From Dechloromonas sp. TW-R-39-2 (lineage in GTDB: Bacteria; Pseudomonadota; Gammaproteobacteria; Burkholderiales; Rhodocyclaceae): a DNA stretch of 64,000 nucleotides. How positions within the stretch are numbered: the first letter of the stretch is position 1; every line of letters begins with the position of its first letter. The notes below the pieces were generated by a model, which saw only the letters and a list, made by a program, of their open reading frames with translations, was not told the origin of the DNA and did no database searches. The stretch lies in contig NZ_CP045202.1 in the NCBI RefSeq assembly GCF_016864195.1, forward strand, positions 1,643,001 to 1,707,000. Direction: 5' to 3'. Shown here in pieces: positions 42,885-52,336 of this stretch. A program made the position numbers and the translations under genes.

Positions 42885-43997
42885 ATGAAACGAGGCATTC
42901 TGAGGGTCGTCAGCCCGCTGCTGCTCGCCTTCGTATTACTCGGCTGCACACCCAAGGAACCGATCCGGATCGGCTTGCTGGCCGGTCTCTCCGATCGTGG
43001 TTCGGATTTTGGCGAAAGCGTCCGCAATGGCGTCATCCTCGCGGTCGAGCAGCAAAACCAGGCCGGCGGCATTCATGGCCGGATGATCGAGCTGGTCGTG
43101 CGCGACGACGGTCAGGAGCGCGAACAGGCGATCAAGGCGGCCAACGAGTTGATCGCCCTGCGGCCGGATATCGTGATAGGCCCGGTAACCAGTTCGATGG
43201 CCGTCGTTGTCCAGCCGATGCTGAGCCAGGCGGGTCTGGTGATGATCAGCCCGACCGTTGCTTCGCCCGACTTCTACGGCAAGGATGACAATTTTTTCCG
43301 TGTGAACCGCACGACGCATGAAGCGGCGCGGCAGCACGCCGAGGTTCTTTTCGCGCGCCATGTCCGGCGTGTGGCGCTGGCCTTCGACGCATCGAATGGA
43401 CCGTATTCCAATACCTGGGTTGAGGAATTTACCCGTCATTTCGGAAAGCTGGGCGGCAAGGTGACGGCCAGTGCAGGGTTCGATTCCACGGCATCGCCCA
43501 GTTTTGCCGATGTGCTCAAGCCCTTGCTGGCCAGTCAACCGGGCGCCTTGCTCTTTGTCGCCAGTTCGCTCGATACCGCTCGTTTGAGCCAGCAGGCGCG
43601 GCGACTGGCGCCATCCTTGCCGCTCAGTTCGACCGAGTGGGCGGCATCGGCCGAACTGCTCAGCGAAATGGGCGGGGATGCGGTCGACGGCCTGCTGATC
43701 GCCCATGCCTACGACCGGGATGATCCGCGGGCGCCTTACCAATCGTTCCGCTCGGCCTTCAAGGCCCGTTTCCAGCGCGAATTCGGCTCTTTTTCCTTGC
43801 TCGCTTACGATACGGCCAATGTCGTGATCGAAGCCATGCAAAAGCGCCAGGGCAATGAAGATATCAAGACAGCCTTGCTCAAGTACGGCCCTTACCGGGG
43901 CGCCCAGCAAAGCATCGTCTTCGATGCCAACGGCGATGCTGCGCGCCAGGTGTTCTTCACCGAAATTCGCGGTGGACGCTTCGTGCAGATCAAATAA
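42885..43997 (+). CDS. Branched-chain-amino-acid-type periplasmic binding lipoprotein
   Basis: 370 residues. Lipobox LLGC (Cys21). The receptor-ligand fold (Peripla_BP_6) is clear: [70 protein letters not shown] [18 protein letters not shown] and [19 protein letters not shown]. There is no permease or ATPase nearby; the next gene, overlapping by one base, is a membrane sensor kinase. The lipoprotein therefore likely acts as the ligand-sensing partner of that kinase rather than for transport. Confidence 0.88.
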   Translation: MKRGILRVVSPLLLAFVLLGCTPKEPIRIGLLAGLSDRGSDFGESVRNGVILAVEQQNQAGGIHGRMIELVVRDDGQEREQAIKAANELIALRPDIVIGPVTSSMAVVVQPMLSQAGLVMISPTVASPDFYGKDDNFFRVNRTTHEAARQHAEVLFARHVRRVALAFDASNGPYSNTWVEEFTRHFGKLGGKVTASAGFDSTASPSFADVLKPLLASQPGALLFVASSLDTARLSQQARRLAPSLPLSSTEWAASAELLSEMGGDAVDGLLIAHAYDRDDPRAPYQSFRSAFKARFQREFGSFSLLAYDTANVVIEAMQKRQGNEDIKTALLKYGPYRGAQQSIVFDANGDAARQVFFTEIRGGRFVQIK

Positions 43998-46645
43998 TGA
44001 CGCCTGCCATGCAACGCGAATGGCCGCTGCGCGCCTACCTCGGCGGACTGCTCGCCGTGACTTCGGTGCTGACCTTCCTGATCGTCGGCTCGATCTTCCT
44101 GCTCAATCGCATTCCCCAGCTAGAGTACGAAATTCGTACCCGCGCCGAGGGCGATGCCCATGAACTGGCCTTGCGCATCGAATTGCAGATGGGGGCCCTG
44201 CAGGATCAGCTGGCCCTGATCGGCGAGGCGCTGCAGAGCGGTGGTTCGACGCGCAGCCTGATCAATCGCGCGGTAGGCAACGGCCAGACCTTCCGCGCGC
44301 TCTATGTACTTTCACCCGAGGGGCGGGTGATGGCCGCCGGGCTGGCGCCGCAGTACGGAAAATTGCGCGATGAGGTCCTCGGTAGCGATCTTTCCGCCGC
44401 ACCGATGTTCCTTGATGTCAAAAATCGCCAGACGCCGGTCTGGAGCGACAAATACCTTTCATCGCTGACCGGCGTCGTGACCGTCGGCCTGGCGCTGCCG
44501 CTGGAACAAGGCAAGGTGTTGCTCGCCGAAGTGCCTTTGTCTTACCTGGTCAATGTCGTCCGCCAGACGGAGGGCGGTCAGCAACGTTCGATCTGGGTTA
44601 TCGACCAGCGCGGTGAACTGCTCGCCGATACCGAAAACCAGCGCCAGATCGGCAGCCTCAACCTGTATTCCTCGCCGCTGCTCAAGGCGGTGCTCGACGG
44701 CAAGCCGCTACCGATGAAATTCACCTTCGACGGCCGTGATTACTACGTCGGCGGCGCACGCTCCAGCGCACTCGGCTGGTCGTTCATCGCCCGGGAGGCG
44801 GCCGGGCTGGATCACCCGGAAATTCGCATGACGGTGTTCATCGTCTGCGGCGGTTTTCTGGCTTCGCTGCTGATCGGCGCGTTTCTCGCGGTGTACGGCG
44901 CATCCCGGCTGTTGCGGCCGCTCACCCGGATTGTCGAACAGGCGCATCAAGTCGCGCAGGGCGAGCAGATCCTGGCCTGGCCGCGTGGCCGGATCAGTGA
45001 GTTCAACCATCTTTCGGGCGACATCGGTCACATGGCCAGTGCGATTCTGGAGCGCGAGCAAAAGGCGCAAGCCATCTTCAATGCCTCGCCGGTTCCCATG
45101 CTGTTCAGCAAGCTGGAGGGCGAACCGCGCATTGCCGATATCAATCCAGCCTGGGTCAAGCAGTTCAAGCGCCAGCGCGAGGATGTGATCGGGCGCACCG
45201 GCGGCGAAATCGGCATCTGGCATTCCGAGGCCGAGCGGCTGGCGGTCGTCGCCCAGGTGGCGCGTGGCAATGTCCTGACCGAAGCCTGGCTGTGTTGCGG
45301 CGACGGCCAGTTGCTGCTCTGCCGGATCATCGTCCAGCCGCTTGAACTGGGCGGCCAGCGCTTCCTGGTCTGGGCGCTGGAAGACATTACCGAGTTCCGC
45401 CGCATCGAACAGGAACTGCGCGAGCTGAACAGCGATCTCGAAGCGCGGGTCAGCGAACGGACAACCGCCCTGTCGATTGCCAAGGAAGCAGCCGAAGTCG
45501 CCAGCCGTGCCAAAACCGCGTTCCTGGCCAACATGAGCCACGAAATCCGCACGCCGCTCAACGCGATCAGCGGCATGGCCCACCTGATTCGTCGCGGCGG
45601 TTTGCCGCCCGAGCAGATCGGCCGGCTCGACAAGCTTGAAGCGGCTGGTCGGCACCTGATTGAAATCATCAACATGGTGCTCGATCTGTCGAAAATCGAA
45701 GCCGGCAAACTGGTCCTCGAAGAGACGGTATTCCGTCCGGCCAGCCTGTTCGAGAATGTCGCCTCGATGCTGCAGGAGCGGGCGGCTGAAAAGCAGCTGC
45801 AACTGGTCGTCCGGACGGGCAATCTGCCGGCCAGCGTGGTGGGCGACCCGACCCGCTTGCAGCAAGGCTTGCTCAACTATGCCAGCAATGCCGTGAAGTT
45901 CACCGAACGGGGCAGCGTCAGCCTGAGCGGCGCTGTTCTGGCCGAAGAGGCTGACCATGTCGTGTTGCGTTTCGAGGTTGGCGATACCGGCATCGGGATC
46001 GCACCGGAAGCGCAGGCCCGGCTATTTTCAGCCTTTGAGCAGGCCGATAATTCGACGACCCGGAAATACGGCGGTACCGGCCTGGGGCTGGCGATTACCG
46101 CCAAGATTGCCGAAGCGATGGGTGGTGAGGTCGGTGTCAGCAGTACGCCGGGGCAGGGCAGCACTTTCTGGCTGACCGTGCGCCTCAAGAAACACCGGCT
46201 ACCGGATCAAAGCAGCCCGATGCAGCAGCCGGATGCCGGCGAACGTCTGAAAGCCGCTTTTGCCGGCCGTCGTGTCCTGCTGGCTGAAGACGAACCGGTC
46301 AATCGCGAAATTGCCCAGATCCTGCTCGATGAAGTCGGTCTGGTCATCGATAGCGCCGAAGATGGCGAGGAAGCCGTCAGGCTTGCCAGCCAGCAACATT
46401 ACGATGTCGTGCTGATGGACATGCAGATGCCGCGCATGGACGGCCTGGAGGCTACCCGGCGCATCCGCCAGTTGCCGGGCGGTACGGCATTGCCTATCGT
46501 CGCCATGACGGCCAATGCCTTCGCCGAGGACAAGGCGCGCTGCCTGGCGGCGGGCATGGATTACTTCACGACCAAGCCGATCGATCCGGACGTGCTGTAC
46601 ACCGTCCTGCTGGCCTGCCTGTCGGGCCAAATGACGAACGATTGA
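43997..46645 (+). CDS. Hybrid sensor histidine kinase / response regulator
   Basis: 882 residues. First membrane segment [23 protein letters not shown], a long periplasmic dCache-like sensor region, second segment [20 protein letters not shown] with a HAMP-like region, a PAS domain ([17 protein letters not shown]), coiled coil, HisKA ([15 protein letters not shown]), HATPase ([28 protein letters not shown]), and a C-terminal receiver with phospho-Asp in [14 protein letters not shown]. No separate output regulator is adjacent. It shares its first base with the lipoprotein stop, so they form a sensing pair, probably tied to the alcohol-oxidation genes around it. Confidence 0.9.
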   Translation: MTPAMQREWPLRAYLGGLLAVTSVLTFLIVGSIFLLNRIPQLEYEIRTRAEGDAHELALRIELQMGALQDQLALIGEALQSGGSTRSLINRAVGNGQTFRALYVLSPEGRVMAAGLAPQYGKLRDEVLGSDLSAAPMFLDVKNRQTPVWSDKYLSSLTGVVTVGLALPLEQGKVLLAEVPLSYLVNVVRQTEGGQQRSIWVIDQRGELLADTENQRQIGSLNLYSSPLLKAVLDGKPLPMKFTFDGRDYYVGGARSSALGWSFIAREAAGLDHPEIRMTVFIVCGGFLASLLIGAFLAVYGASRLLRPLTRIVEQAHQVAQGEQILAWPRGRISEFNHLSGDIGHMASAILEREQKAQAIFNASPVPMLFSKLEGEPRIADINPAWVKQFKRQREDVIGRTGGEIGIWHSEAERLAVVAQVARGNVLTEAWLCCGDGQLLLCRIIVQPLELGGQRFLVWALEDITEFRRIEQELRELNSDLEARVSERTTALSIAKEAAEVASRAKTAFLANMSHEIRTPLNAISGMAHLIRRGGLPPEQIGRLDKLEAAGRHLIEIINMVLDLSKIEAGKLVLEETVFRPASLFENVASMLQERAAEKQLQLVVRTGNLPASVVGDPTRLQQGLLNYASNAVKFTERGSVSLSGAVLAEEADHVVLRFEVGDTGIGIAPEAQARLFSAFEQADNSTTRKYGGTGLGLAITAKIAEAMGGEVGVSSTPGQGSTFWLTVRLKKHRLPDQSSPMQQPDAGERLKAAFAGRRVLLAEDEPVNREIAQILLDEVGLVIDSAEDGEEAVRLASQQHYDVVLMDMQMPRMDGLEATRRIRQLPGGTALPIVAMTANAFAEDKARCLAAGMDYFTTKPIDPDVLYTVLLACLSGQMTND

Positions 46646-46663
46646 GCCTTTGTTGGCCGATTG

Positions 46664-46702
46664 AAAAATGGCGCATCCGGACGATGCGCCATTTTGTTTT
46701 TT
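46664..46702 (+). terminator. Rho-independent terminator
   Basis: AAAATGGCGCATC and GATGCGCCATTTT form a long stem followed by TTTTTT; it terminates the sensor pair and separates it from the convergent cache protein gene. Confidence 0.88.
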
Positions 46703-46753
46703 GCCCTGCCGGGCAGTCGACCGCAAAAGTCGGCGGTACAGCCAAATCAAACC

Positions 46754-47605
46754 TTACTCGGTGTAGAAACCCACGCCGATCAGGCTGCCGTTTTCGCGGC
46801 GGATGAAGGTACGTTTCTTTTCGACCGCGTTGGTGACCGGGTTGCGCCAGACATAATCGACGGTGCCTTCGCCCGTAGTCTTGGCCTGTTCGAGCATTTC
46901 CTTGACCAGCGGGTGACCTTCGACATCGTGCAGGTCGCTGGCGTTGGTCCCGGTCCATTTCGGATTCATGCCGTGCGCTTCGAACTTGCCGCTCGCCAGA
47001 TTGATCGCGAAAACGTAGAGATCGTCATGGACGAACGGGCCGCGCGGGTCGTTGAAGCTGGCCAGCGACTTGGCCATGCCTTGCTTCTTGATCTGGGCGC
47101 TGGCCGCATCAAGCAGTTTTCGGGCATTTTCAGCCGTCGACCGCGGCGCGTAGTAACCGACGCCGAGAATGTATTCGCCTTCGCGGTGCAGCCAGGCCAC
47201 CTTCGGCTCGACGTGGTTGCTCTGGCGGTTGAGCCAGACATAGCGAATGCGCGCTTCCTGCTGCTTGTCGGTGACGGCAATCATCTGGCGGAACAGCGGG
47301 TTGCCGGCGGCGTCGACGCTGTCGAGCACCTTCAGGCCGATCAGGCTGTCCGGTGCGGCGCCGTTGGCGATATACGTGCCCTGGCGGTCGATCACATAGA
47401 CGTAGAGGTCTTTTTTGACGAAGGGGCCCTTCTTGTTGTTGAAGGCAGCCCAGGATTTTTCAGGTCCGTTGGCCTGCAGGTATTTGACCGCCTGGTCAAA
47501 CAGCACCTGTGCTTCGCGCGGGGTGGCATGCCCGGCGGCGCCGGCCAGCCCGCTCAGGCTGATGGCGAGGCCGGCAAGGGCAAGGCGGATGGTTCTCGGG
47601 TACAT
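46754..47605 (-). CDS. Secreted double-cache domain protein
   Basis: 283 residues with a signal peptide ending LAGAA. Two similar cache-like units follow: SWAAFNNKKGPFVKKDLYVYVI with RYVWLNRQSNHVEPKVAWLHR, then SLASFNDPRGPFVHDDLYVFAI with DYVWRNPVTNAVEKKRTFIRR. Each ends GVGYYAP or GVGFYTE. Such cache pairs bind small ligands. There is no kinase or chemoreceptor part, so it is a free periplasmic binder. It follows the PQQ dehydrogenase gene by 73 bases on the same strand. Confidence 0.85.
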   Translation of the reverse strand: MYPRTIRLALAGLAISLSGLAGAAGHATPREAQVLFDQAVKYLQANGPEKSWAAFNNKKGPFVKKDLYVYVIDRQGTYIANGAAPDSLIGLKVLDSVDAAGNPLFRQMIAVTDKQQEARIRYVWLNRQSNHVEPKVAWLHREGEYILGVGYYAPRSTAENARKLLDAASAQIKKQGMAKSLASFNDPRGPFVHDDLYVFAINLASGKFEAHGMNPKWTGTNASDLHDVEGHPLVKEMLEQAKTTGEGTVDYVWRNPVTNAVEKKRTFIRRENGSLIGVGFYTE

Positions 47606-47678
47606 CGGATTCTCCTCTGGTCTGGTCGATCATTCTCAGAAGGCGGGACGCCTGTGCGACGTCCCGCCCTGGCAAGGA

Positions 47679-49463
47679 TCAGCCCTTGTGCAGCTTGAAC
47701 ACCCAAACCGAACCACCCTGTTCGAGGAAGTTCACGCGCTTGGCAACGTCGCCGCCCCAGAGCGGAACAGCGCCGCCCCAGCCGGTGGTCACGGCGATCA
47801 TCTGCTCGCCATCCTGTTCCCAGCTGACCGGCGGTGCAACGATGCCGGTGCCGGTCTGGAAGGACCACAGTTCCTTGCCGGTCTTGGCGTCAACACCCTT
47901 CAGGAAGCCCTCAGGCGTACCGTAGAAAATCAGGCCGCCGGCGGTGGTCAGCACGCCACCCCAGAGCGGGGCGTAGTTCTTGTTTTCCCAGACGATCTTG
48001 CCGGTCTGCGGGTCCATCGCGCGCAGCACGCCAATATGGTCTTCGTTCAGCGCCTTGATGGTGAAGCCGGCACCGAGGTAAGCGGCGCCCTTCTTGTAGG
48101 ACACCGGCTCGTTCCAGATGTCCATCGACCACTCGTTGGCCGGCACGTAGAACAGGCCGGTCTGCGGGCTGTAGGCCATCTGCTGCTGGTTCTTGCCGCC
48201 GAGGAAGGACGGTGCCGAGAAGACGACCTTGCCCTTCTTGCCATCAACACCTTGCGTCGGGTCGCCCGGGCGGCCTTCTTCGATGTAGTTCGGACGGCCG
48301 GTTTCGAGGTTGTAGCCAGTGGCCCAGGTGATCTTCTTGACAAACGGGAAGGCGTTGATCAGCTTGCCGTTGGTCCGGTCGTTGACGAAGAAGAAACCGT
48401 TACGGTCGGCCTTGCCACCAGCCTTGATGATCTTGCCGGTCTTCGGATCCTTGTAGTCGAAGGAAACGAATTCGTTCACACCGTCAAAGTCCCAGCCGTC
48501 GTGCGGGGTGTTCTGGTAGTGCCAGGTGATCTTGCCGGTATCGGCATCGATCGCCACGGTGGATGACGAGAACAGGTTGTCGCCGGGGCGCAGGTGGCTG
48601 TTCCACGGGGCCGGGTTGCCGGTGCCGGCGAAGATCAGGTTGGTTTCCGGATCGTAGGTCGCGCCGTTCCAGGTGGCGGCGCCGCCGGTCTTCCACAGGT
48701 CGCCTTCCCAGGTGGCATTGGTCGTGCCGGAGATGCCGTTTTCGATGGCCTTGCCTTCGGCATCGTAGCTGTAGCCCATGTGGCCTTCGACCGTCGGACG
48801 CGTCCAGATCAGCTTGCCGGTCAGCGGGTTGCGCGCGTCGATGCGGCCGACGGCACCGAATTCACCGCCGGAAATGCCGGTGATCAGCTTGCCCTTGGCG
48901 ACAATCGGGGCAGCGGTGGCCGAGTAGCCGGCGGCGTAGTCGCCGAGCTTTTCCTTCCAGACGACCTTGCCGGTGTCCTGATTGAGGGCGACCAGCTGGG
49001 CGTCGAGCGTGGCGAAGATGACCAGGTTGCCGTACAGGGCGGCACCACGGTTGATCACGTCGCAGCACGGCATGATGCCGTCGGGCAGGCGGTGTTCGTA
49101 CTTCCACAATTTCTTGCCGGTTTTCGCGTCGACCGCGAAAAGGCGGCTGTACGACGCGGTGACGAACATCTTGCCGTTATGGATGACTGGCTGCGATTCC
49201 TGGCCGCGCTGCTTTTCGCCGCCGAAGGACATCGACCAGGCCGGGACCAGATTCTTCACCGTCTTGGTGTTGATCTGGGTCGACGGCGTGAAACGCTGGC
49301 CCTGCGTGCCGAGGCCAAAGCTGACGACGTCGCCGGTGGTCTTGGCATCATTGAGGATATCGGCGTCGGTAACTTCGGCGCTGGCCGGGCTGCCGGCAAA
49401 GGCCGCTGCAACAAGCAGGGCGATGCCGAGTGTGCGCCGCTGGGGGCGGGTGTGACGATGCAT
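47679..49463 (-). CDS. PQQ-dependent alcohol dehydrogenase, predicted lanthanide type
   Basis: 594 residues from ATG 49463 (AAGGAG upstream). Signal peptide ends PASAE. Eight-bladed propeller with Trp-docking repeats ([40 protein letters not shown]). The vicinal disulfide PCCD lies at Cys133-134, metal ligands are likely Glu201 (GGEFGAVG) and Asn283 (GTGNPAPWN), and catalytic Asp325 is in HDGWDFDG. The residue two after it is Asp327; calcium enzymes carry Ala or Ser here, while XoxF and PedH carry Asp to bind a lanthanide. It oxidises alcohols in the periplasm, reducing PQQ. A sigma-54 promoter lies at 49595-49610. Confidence 0.93.
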   Translation of the reverse strand: MHRHTRPQRRTLGIALLVAAAFAGSPASAEVTDADILNDAKTTGDVVSFGLGTQGQRFTPSTQINTKTVKNLVPAWSMSFGGEKQRGQESQPVIHNGKMFVTASYSRLFAVDAKTGKKLWKYEHRLPDGIMPCCDVINRGAALYGNLVIFATLDAQLVALNQDTGKVVWKEKLGDYAAGYSATAAPIVAKGKLITGISGGEFGAVGRIDARNPLTGKLIWTRPTVEGHMGYSYDAEGKAIENGISGTTNATWEGDLWKTGGAATWNGATYDPETNLIFAGTGNPAPWNSHLRPGDNLFSSSTVAIDADTGKITWHYQNTPHDGWDFDGVNEFVSFDYKDPKTGKIIKAGGKADRNGFFFVNDRTNGKLINAFPFVKKITWATGYNLETGRPNYIEEGRPGDPTQGVDGKKGKVVFSAPSFLGGKNQQQMAYSPQTGLFYVPANEWSMDIWNEPVSYKKGAAYLGAGFTIKALNEDHIGVLRAMDPQTGKIVWENKNYAPLWGGVLTTAGGLIFYGTPEGFLKGVDAKTGKELWSFQTGTGIVAPPVSWEQDGEQMIAVTTGWGGAVPLWGGDVAKRVNFLEQGGSVWVFKLHKG

Positions 49464-49594
49464 GGATTTGTCTCCTTGGTTTATGCATTGATTCCTGCTG
49501 TCCGGCAAAGGGCGTTCAGCCGCGGTGCCGTGGCATGAAAACCGGGGGAGACCGTCCATTCCCTGAAATTTCCCCCCTGGCCGGACAGGCGATC

Positions 49595-49610
49595 TGCAAG
49601 CCCTGTGCCA
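49595..49610 (-). promoter_or_regulatory. Sigma-54 promoter of the PQQ dehydrogenase gene
   Basis: Read on the minus strand: TGGCAC-AGGGC-TTGCA, a full consensus match with correct spacing, about 130 bases from the start codon. A second overlapping TGGCAC element sits 11 bases further upstream (TGGCACGGTCGTGGC). Confidence 0.88.
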
Positions 49611-49702
49611 CGACCGTGCCAGCCGCTTGAATCGGCCCGTCCACCGGCCTTGGAGGGGTATTTGGCGGCATTGCGCCGGCTTGGCCAGGCGTTCAGGCCG
49701 CC

Positions 49703-49727
49703 TGTTCCAAATGAACACAACTGCTCC
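49703..49727. promoter_or_regulatory. Candidate shared activator site between divergent promoters
   Basis: TGTTC-CAAAT-GAACA is a perfect dyad (49703-49717), followed by GCTCC (49723-49727). It lies about 95-120 bases from both divergent sigma-54 promoters (49595-49610 and 49825-49840), so one set of sites could serve both. Confidence 0.5.
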
Positions 49728-49824
49728 AAAGTTGCGCAACCGTTCTGCTGCGGTCGACGCCAGTTTTTTGGCAAAAACGCCGAATCACGCTTGGCGCGGT
49801 CGTTTCCGCTGGTGGTTCGGGCTT

Positions 49825-49840
49825 TGGCACGGCCTTTGCG
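49825..49840 (+). promoter_or_regulatory. Sigma-54 promoter of the quinoprotein-relay operon
   Basis: TGGCAC-GGCCT-TTGCG, full match in the core GG-N10-GC and TTGC. It ends 45 bases before the first start of the operon 49886-56647. Confidence 0.87.
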
Positions 49841-49885
49841 CCAGTCTTGCCCAAACAGCCCGCAGGGCGACTGGAGCGAGACACG

Positions 49886-50656
49886 ATGAAATTTCCTTTG
49901 ACCATTGCCGCCATTGCGCTGGCCGCGCTGATGTCGCCAGCCGATGCCGCCGCGCTGAAAGAGAGCGGTGATCCGCTCGCTTCGGCGCGCTGGGGCGACA
50001 TGCAGAAAAGCCTGCTCGGCAATGCGCCGGTGCTGTTTGATCCGCGCGTCAAGGTGATCGCCCCGTCGACCGCCGAGAACCCGATGCAGGTGCCGGTGAC
50101 GATCGACGCCACGGCCTTGCCCGGCGTGCAGGAAGTGCTGGTCTTTGCCGATTTCAATCCGATCGTCCAGGTGCTGCGTTTCTTCCCCGAAGCCAGTGGC
50201 GCCTACCTCGGTTTCCGCGTCAAGTTGCAACAATCGACACCGGTGCGCGCTGCCGTGCGCACGGCGGATGGCGTCTGGCATGTCGGCGGCACCTGGGTCA
50301 ATACGGTAGGCGGCGGCTGCACTGCACCGTCCGGCGCATCGGCCTCGAAAGCCTGGCAGCAGAAACTGAACATGGTCAGCGGCCGGCAGTGGTCGGAAGG
50401 CCCGTACAGCGGCCGCGTCCGCTTGAGCATCGTGCATCCGATGGATACCGGGCTGGTTGCCGGCACGCCGGCCTTTCATCTTGAAGAAGTCGAATTGAGC
50501 GACGCCGCTGGCCAGCGCCTGATGCGCCTGCAGACTTACGAACCGGTCGCCGAAAATCCGGTGTTCACGCTGAATCGCGGTGCGGTTAGCGGGCCGGTCG
50601 AAGCGCGCGGGCGCGACAACAACGGCAATACCTTCAAGGCGCAGATCGAACAATGA
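49886..50656 (+). CDS. Quinoprotein-associated SoxYZ-like carrier
   Basis: 256 residues from ATG 49886 (GGAG upstream). Signal peptide ending PADAA. A SoxY-like part (VKVIAPSTAENPMQVPVTIDA, VQEVLVFADFNPIVQVLRF) ends in the SoxY-like swinging-arm region with Cys (NTVGGGCTAPSG). A SoxZ-like part follows (VRLSIVHPMDTGLVAGTPAFHLEEVEL). In Sox systems the cysteine carries sulfur intermediates; in this quinoprotein-linked family the cargo is unknown. It is always found with PQQ dehydrogenases and a Zn hydrolase, as here. Confidence 0.88.
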   Translation: MKFPLTIAAIALAALMSPADAAALKESGDPLASARWGDMQKSLLGNAPVLFDPRVKVIAPSTAENPMQVPVTIDATALPGVQEVLVFADFNPIVQVLRFFPEASGAYLGFRVKLQQSTPVRAAVRTADGVWHVGGTWVNTVGGGCTAPSGASASKAWQQKLNMVSGRQWSEGPYSGRVRLSIVHPMDTGLVAGTPAFHLEEVELSDAAGQRLMRLQTYEPVAENPVFTLNRGAVSGPVEARGRDNNGNTFKAQIEQ

Positions 50657-51591
50657 AGCGCCTGATCGCACTCGTCGCCACGTTTTTGTCGGCCTCGGCC
50701 GGCGCCGCCGATTTCGACTACGGCCTGCAAGCCCAGTCGGTTGCCGAGCAGGTTTACGTTTTCATCGGACGCAACGAGGACTTTTCCACGGTCAACGGCG
50801 GAAATATCGTCAATACCGCTTTCATCGCCGGTCCGGGCGGCATTGTCGTGATCGACAGCGGCCCGTCGCTGCGCTACGGCGAGCAGATGCGCCGGGCGAT
50901 TTCCGGGATCAGCGGCCAACCGTTGGCGCTGGTCATCAACACGCACCACCATCCTGACCATTTTCTCGGCAACCAGGCATTTGCCGGCATCCCCATCGCC
51001 GCGCTGCCGGCGACCATCGAAGGCATTGCGGCCGAGGGCAACGCCTTTGCCGAAAACCTGTTCCGGATGAGTGGCGACTGGATGAAAGGCACCGAGGTGC
51101 TCGTGCCGAACCGTGCGCTGGCTGCCGGCACAAGCGAAATCGCCGGTCGCCGCCTGCGCCTGATCGGGCTGGATGGCCATACCGGGGCCGATCTCGCGGT
51201 CTACGACGAAAAAAGCGGCGTTTTGTTTGCCGGCGATCTGGTGTTCAACGGCCGCACCCCGACTACGCCGCACGCCGATATCGCCCACTGGTTGACCGCG
51301 CTCGACCGGCTGGAGACGATCACCCGCGAGCCCGGTTTTGCCGTGTTGGTCCCCGGTCACGGCGCAGTGACGCGTGACGCCGCGCCAATTCGCCAGACCC
51401 GCGCCTGGTTGCGCTGGCTGCAAGCCGCGATGCAGACCGCGGCGCGCGAAGGGCTGGACATGAACGAGGTGCTGGCCCTGCCGCTGCCAGCCGAGTTCGC
51501 CGATCTGCCGGTGGCGGCCAGCGAATATCGCCGCTCGGTCGGCCACCTGTTTCCGGCGGCGGAGCAGGATGCGCTCGGGGCAGGGCGCTGA
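50653..51591 (+). CDS. Quinoprotein-relay zinc metallohydrolase (MBL fold)
   Basis: 312 residues with a signal peptide ending SAGAA. Metallo-beta-lactamase motif HHHPDH (HxHxDH) binds two zincs; then GLDGHTGADLAVYD (third His), LFAGDLVFNGRTP (bridging Asp) and VPGHGAVTRD. It resembles the SoxH-like hydrolase of the quinoprotein relay system, likely acting on the thiol-bound cargo of the SoxYZ-like carrier. It overlaps the carrier gene by four bases, so both are made together. Confidence 0.9.
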   Translation: MKRLIALVATFLSASAGAADFDYGLQAQSVAEQVYVFIGRNEDFSTVNGGNIVNTAFIAGPGGIVVIDSGPSLRYGEQMRRAISGISGQPLALVINTHHHPDHFLGNQAFAGIPIAALPATIEGIAAEGNAFAENLFRMSGDWMKGTEVLVPNRALAAGTSEIAGRRLRLIGLDGHTGADLAVYDEKSGVLFAGDLVFNGRTPTTPHADIAHWLTALDRLETITREPGFAVLVPGHGAVTRDAAPIRQTRAWLRWLQAAMQTAAREGLDMNEVLALPLPAEFADLPVAASEYRRSVGHLFPAAEQDALGAGR

Positions 51592-51592
51592 A

Positions 51593-52336
51593 ATGGCGAT
51601 GGCGATCAACTTTCAGCCGGAACTGCGCCTGCCCGTTGTGCCGGCTGCTTTGAGTCGCCGATTTGTCGCCTTGCTCGGCTTGTCGCTGCTGTTCCATGCC
51701 GTGCTGTTCGGGCTGATCAGCTGGCAGCGCAAGAGTGTGCCGCCCGTTTTGCCGACGATCATCGCCGTGCTGCGCCCGGCCAGCACGCCAGAATCCGGAG
51801 CCAGCGCCGTCGTCCAAGCGTCGCCCGCCGCTGCACTCCCCCCCAAGGCAAGGCCGGAGCCGGTTCGTCCGCTTGAAAAAGGCAGCGGACGGAACATCGC
51901 TCCGGCCGTGCCGGCCACCGTTGCCACGTCTGCTGCATCGAGCGAGGCAACGTATTCGCCACCGGCTGCCGTGGCGGCGCCGAGCGAAGCGCTGGCCAGC
52001 CGCGAAGTTGCAACTCCGCCGGCCAAGCCGCAGAGCGAGGTGCTCGATGCCTATCGTCGTCGGCTCGGCGAACTGCTGGCGCGTCACCAGGAATACCCAC
52101 GCGTTGCCGCCCTGCGCGGCTGGGAGGGTGAAGTCCGGCTGCGTCTGAAAGTGGCGCGCAAGGGAAATCTGCTTGGCGTGCAGGTCGACCGCAGCAGCGG
52201 TTTCGAGGTGCTCGACCAGCACGCGCTGGCCATGCTCGAAGCGCTGGCCGGCTTGCCGCCGCTGCCCGAGGCGCTGGAAGCCAACGAAATTCAAGTCGTC
52301 GTTCCAATCAACTACAAACTCAAAAAAACAACATGA
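51593..52336 (+). CDS. TonB family energy-transducer protein
   Basis: 247 residues. N-terminal membrane anchor (RRFVALLGLSLLFHAVLFGLI) with the TonB-type SLLFHA motif, a Pro/Ala-rich periplasmic linker, and a C-terminal TonB domain (LLARHQEYPRVAALRGWEGEVRLRL, KGNLLGVQVDRSSGFEVLD). It transmits the proton-motive force to an outer-membrane receptor. No ExbB/ExbD gene is adjacent. It overlaps the receptor gene start by ATGA, so it is probably dedicated to that receptor. Confidence 0.88.
   Translation: MAMAINFQPELRLPVVPAALSRRFVALLGLSLLFHAVLFGLISWQRKSVPPVLPTIIAVLRPASTPESGASAVVQASPAAALPPKARPEPVRPLEKGSGRNIAPAVPATVATSAASSEATYSPPAAVAAPSEALASREVATPPAKPQSEVLDAYRRRLGELLARHQEYPRVAALRGWEGEVRLRLKVARKGNLLGVQVDRSSGFEVLDQHALAMLEALAGLPPLPEALEANEIQVVVPINYKLKKTT

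Noticed and set aside
44708..45958. Minus-strand open frame of 416 codons
   Set aside because: Antisense to the hybrid kinase, without motifs.
46661..49538. Several long plus-strand frames (345, 383 and 314 codons)
   Set aside because: All are antisense to the cache protein and PQQ dehydrogenase genes and show only mirror-image composition.
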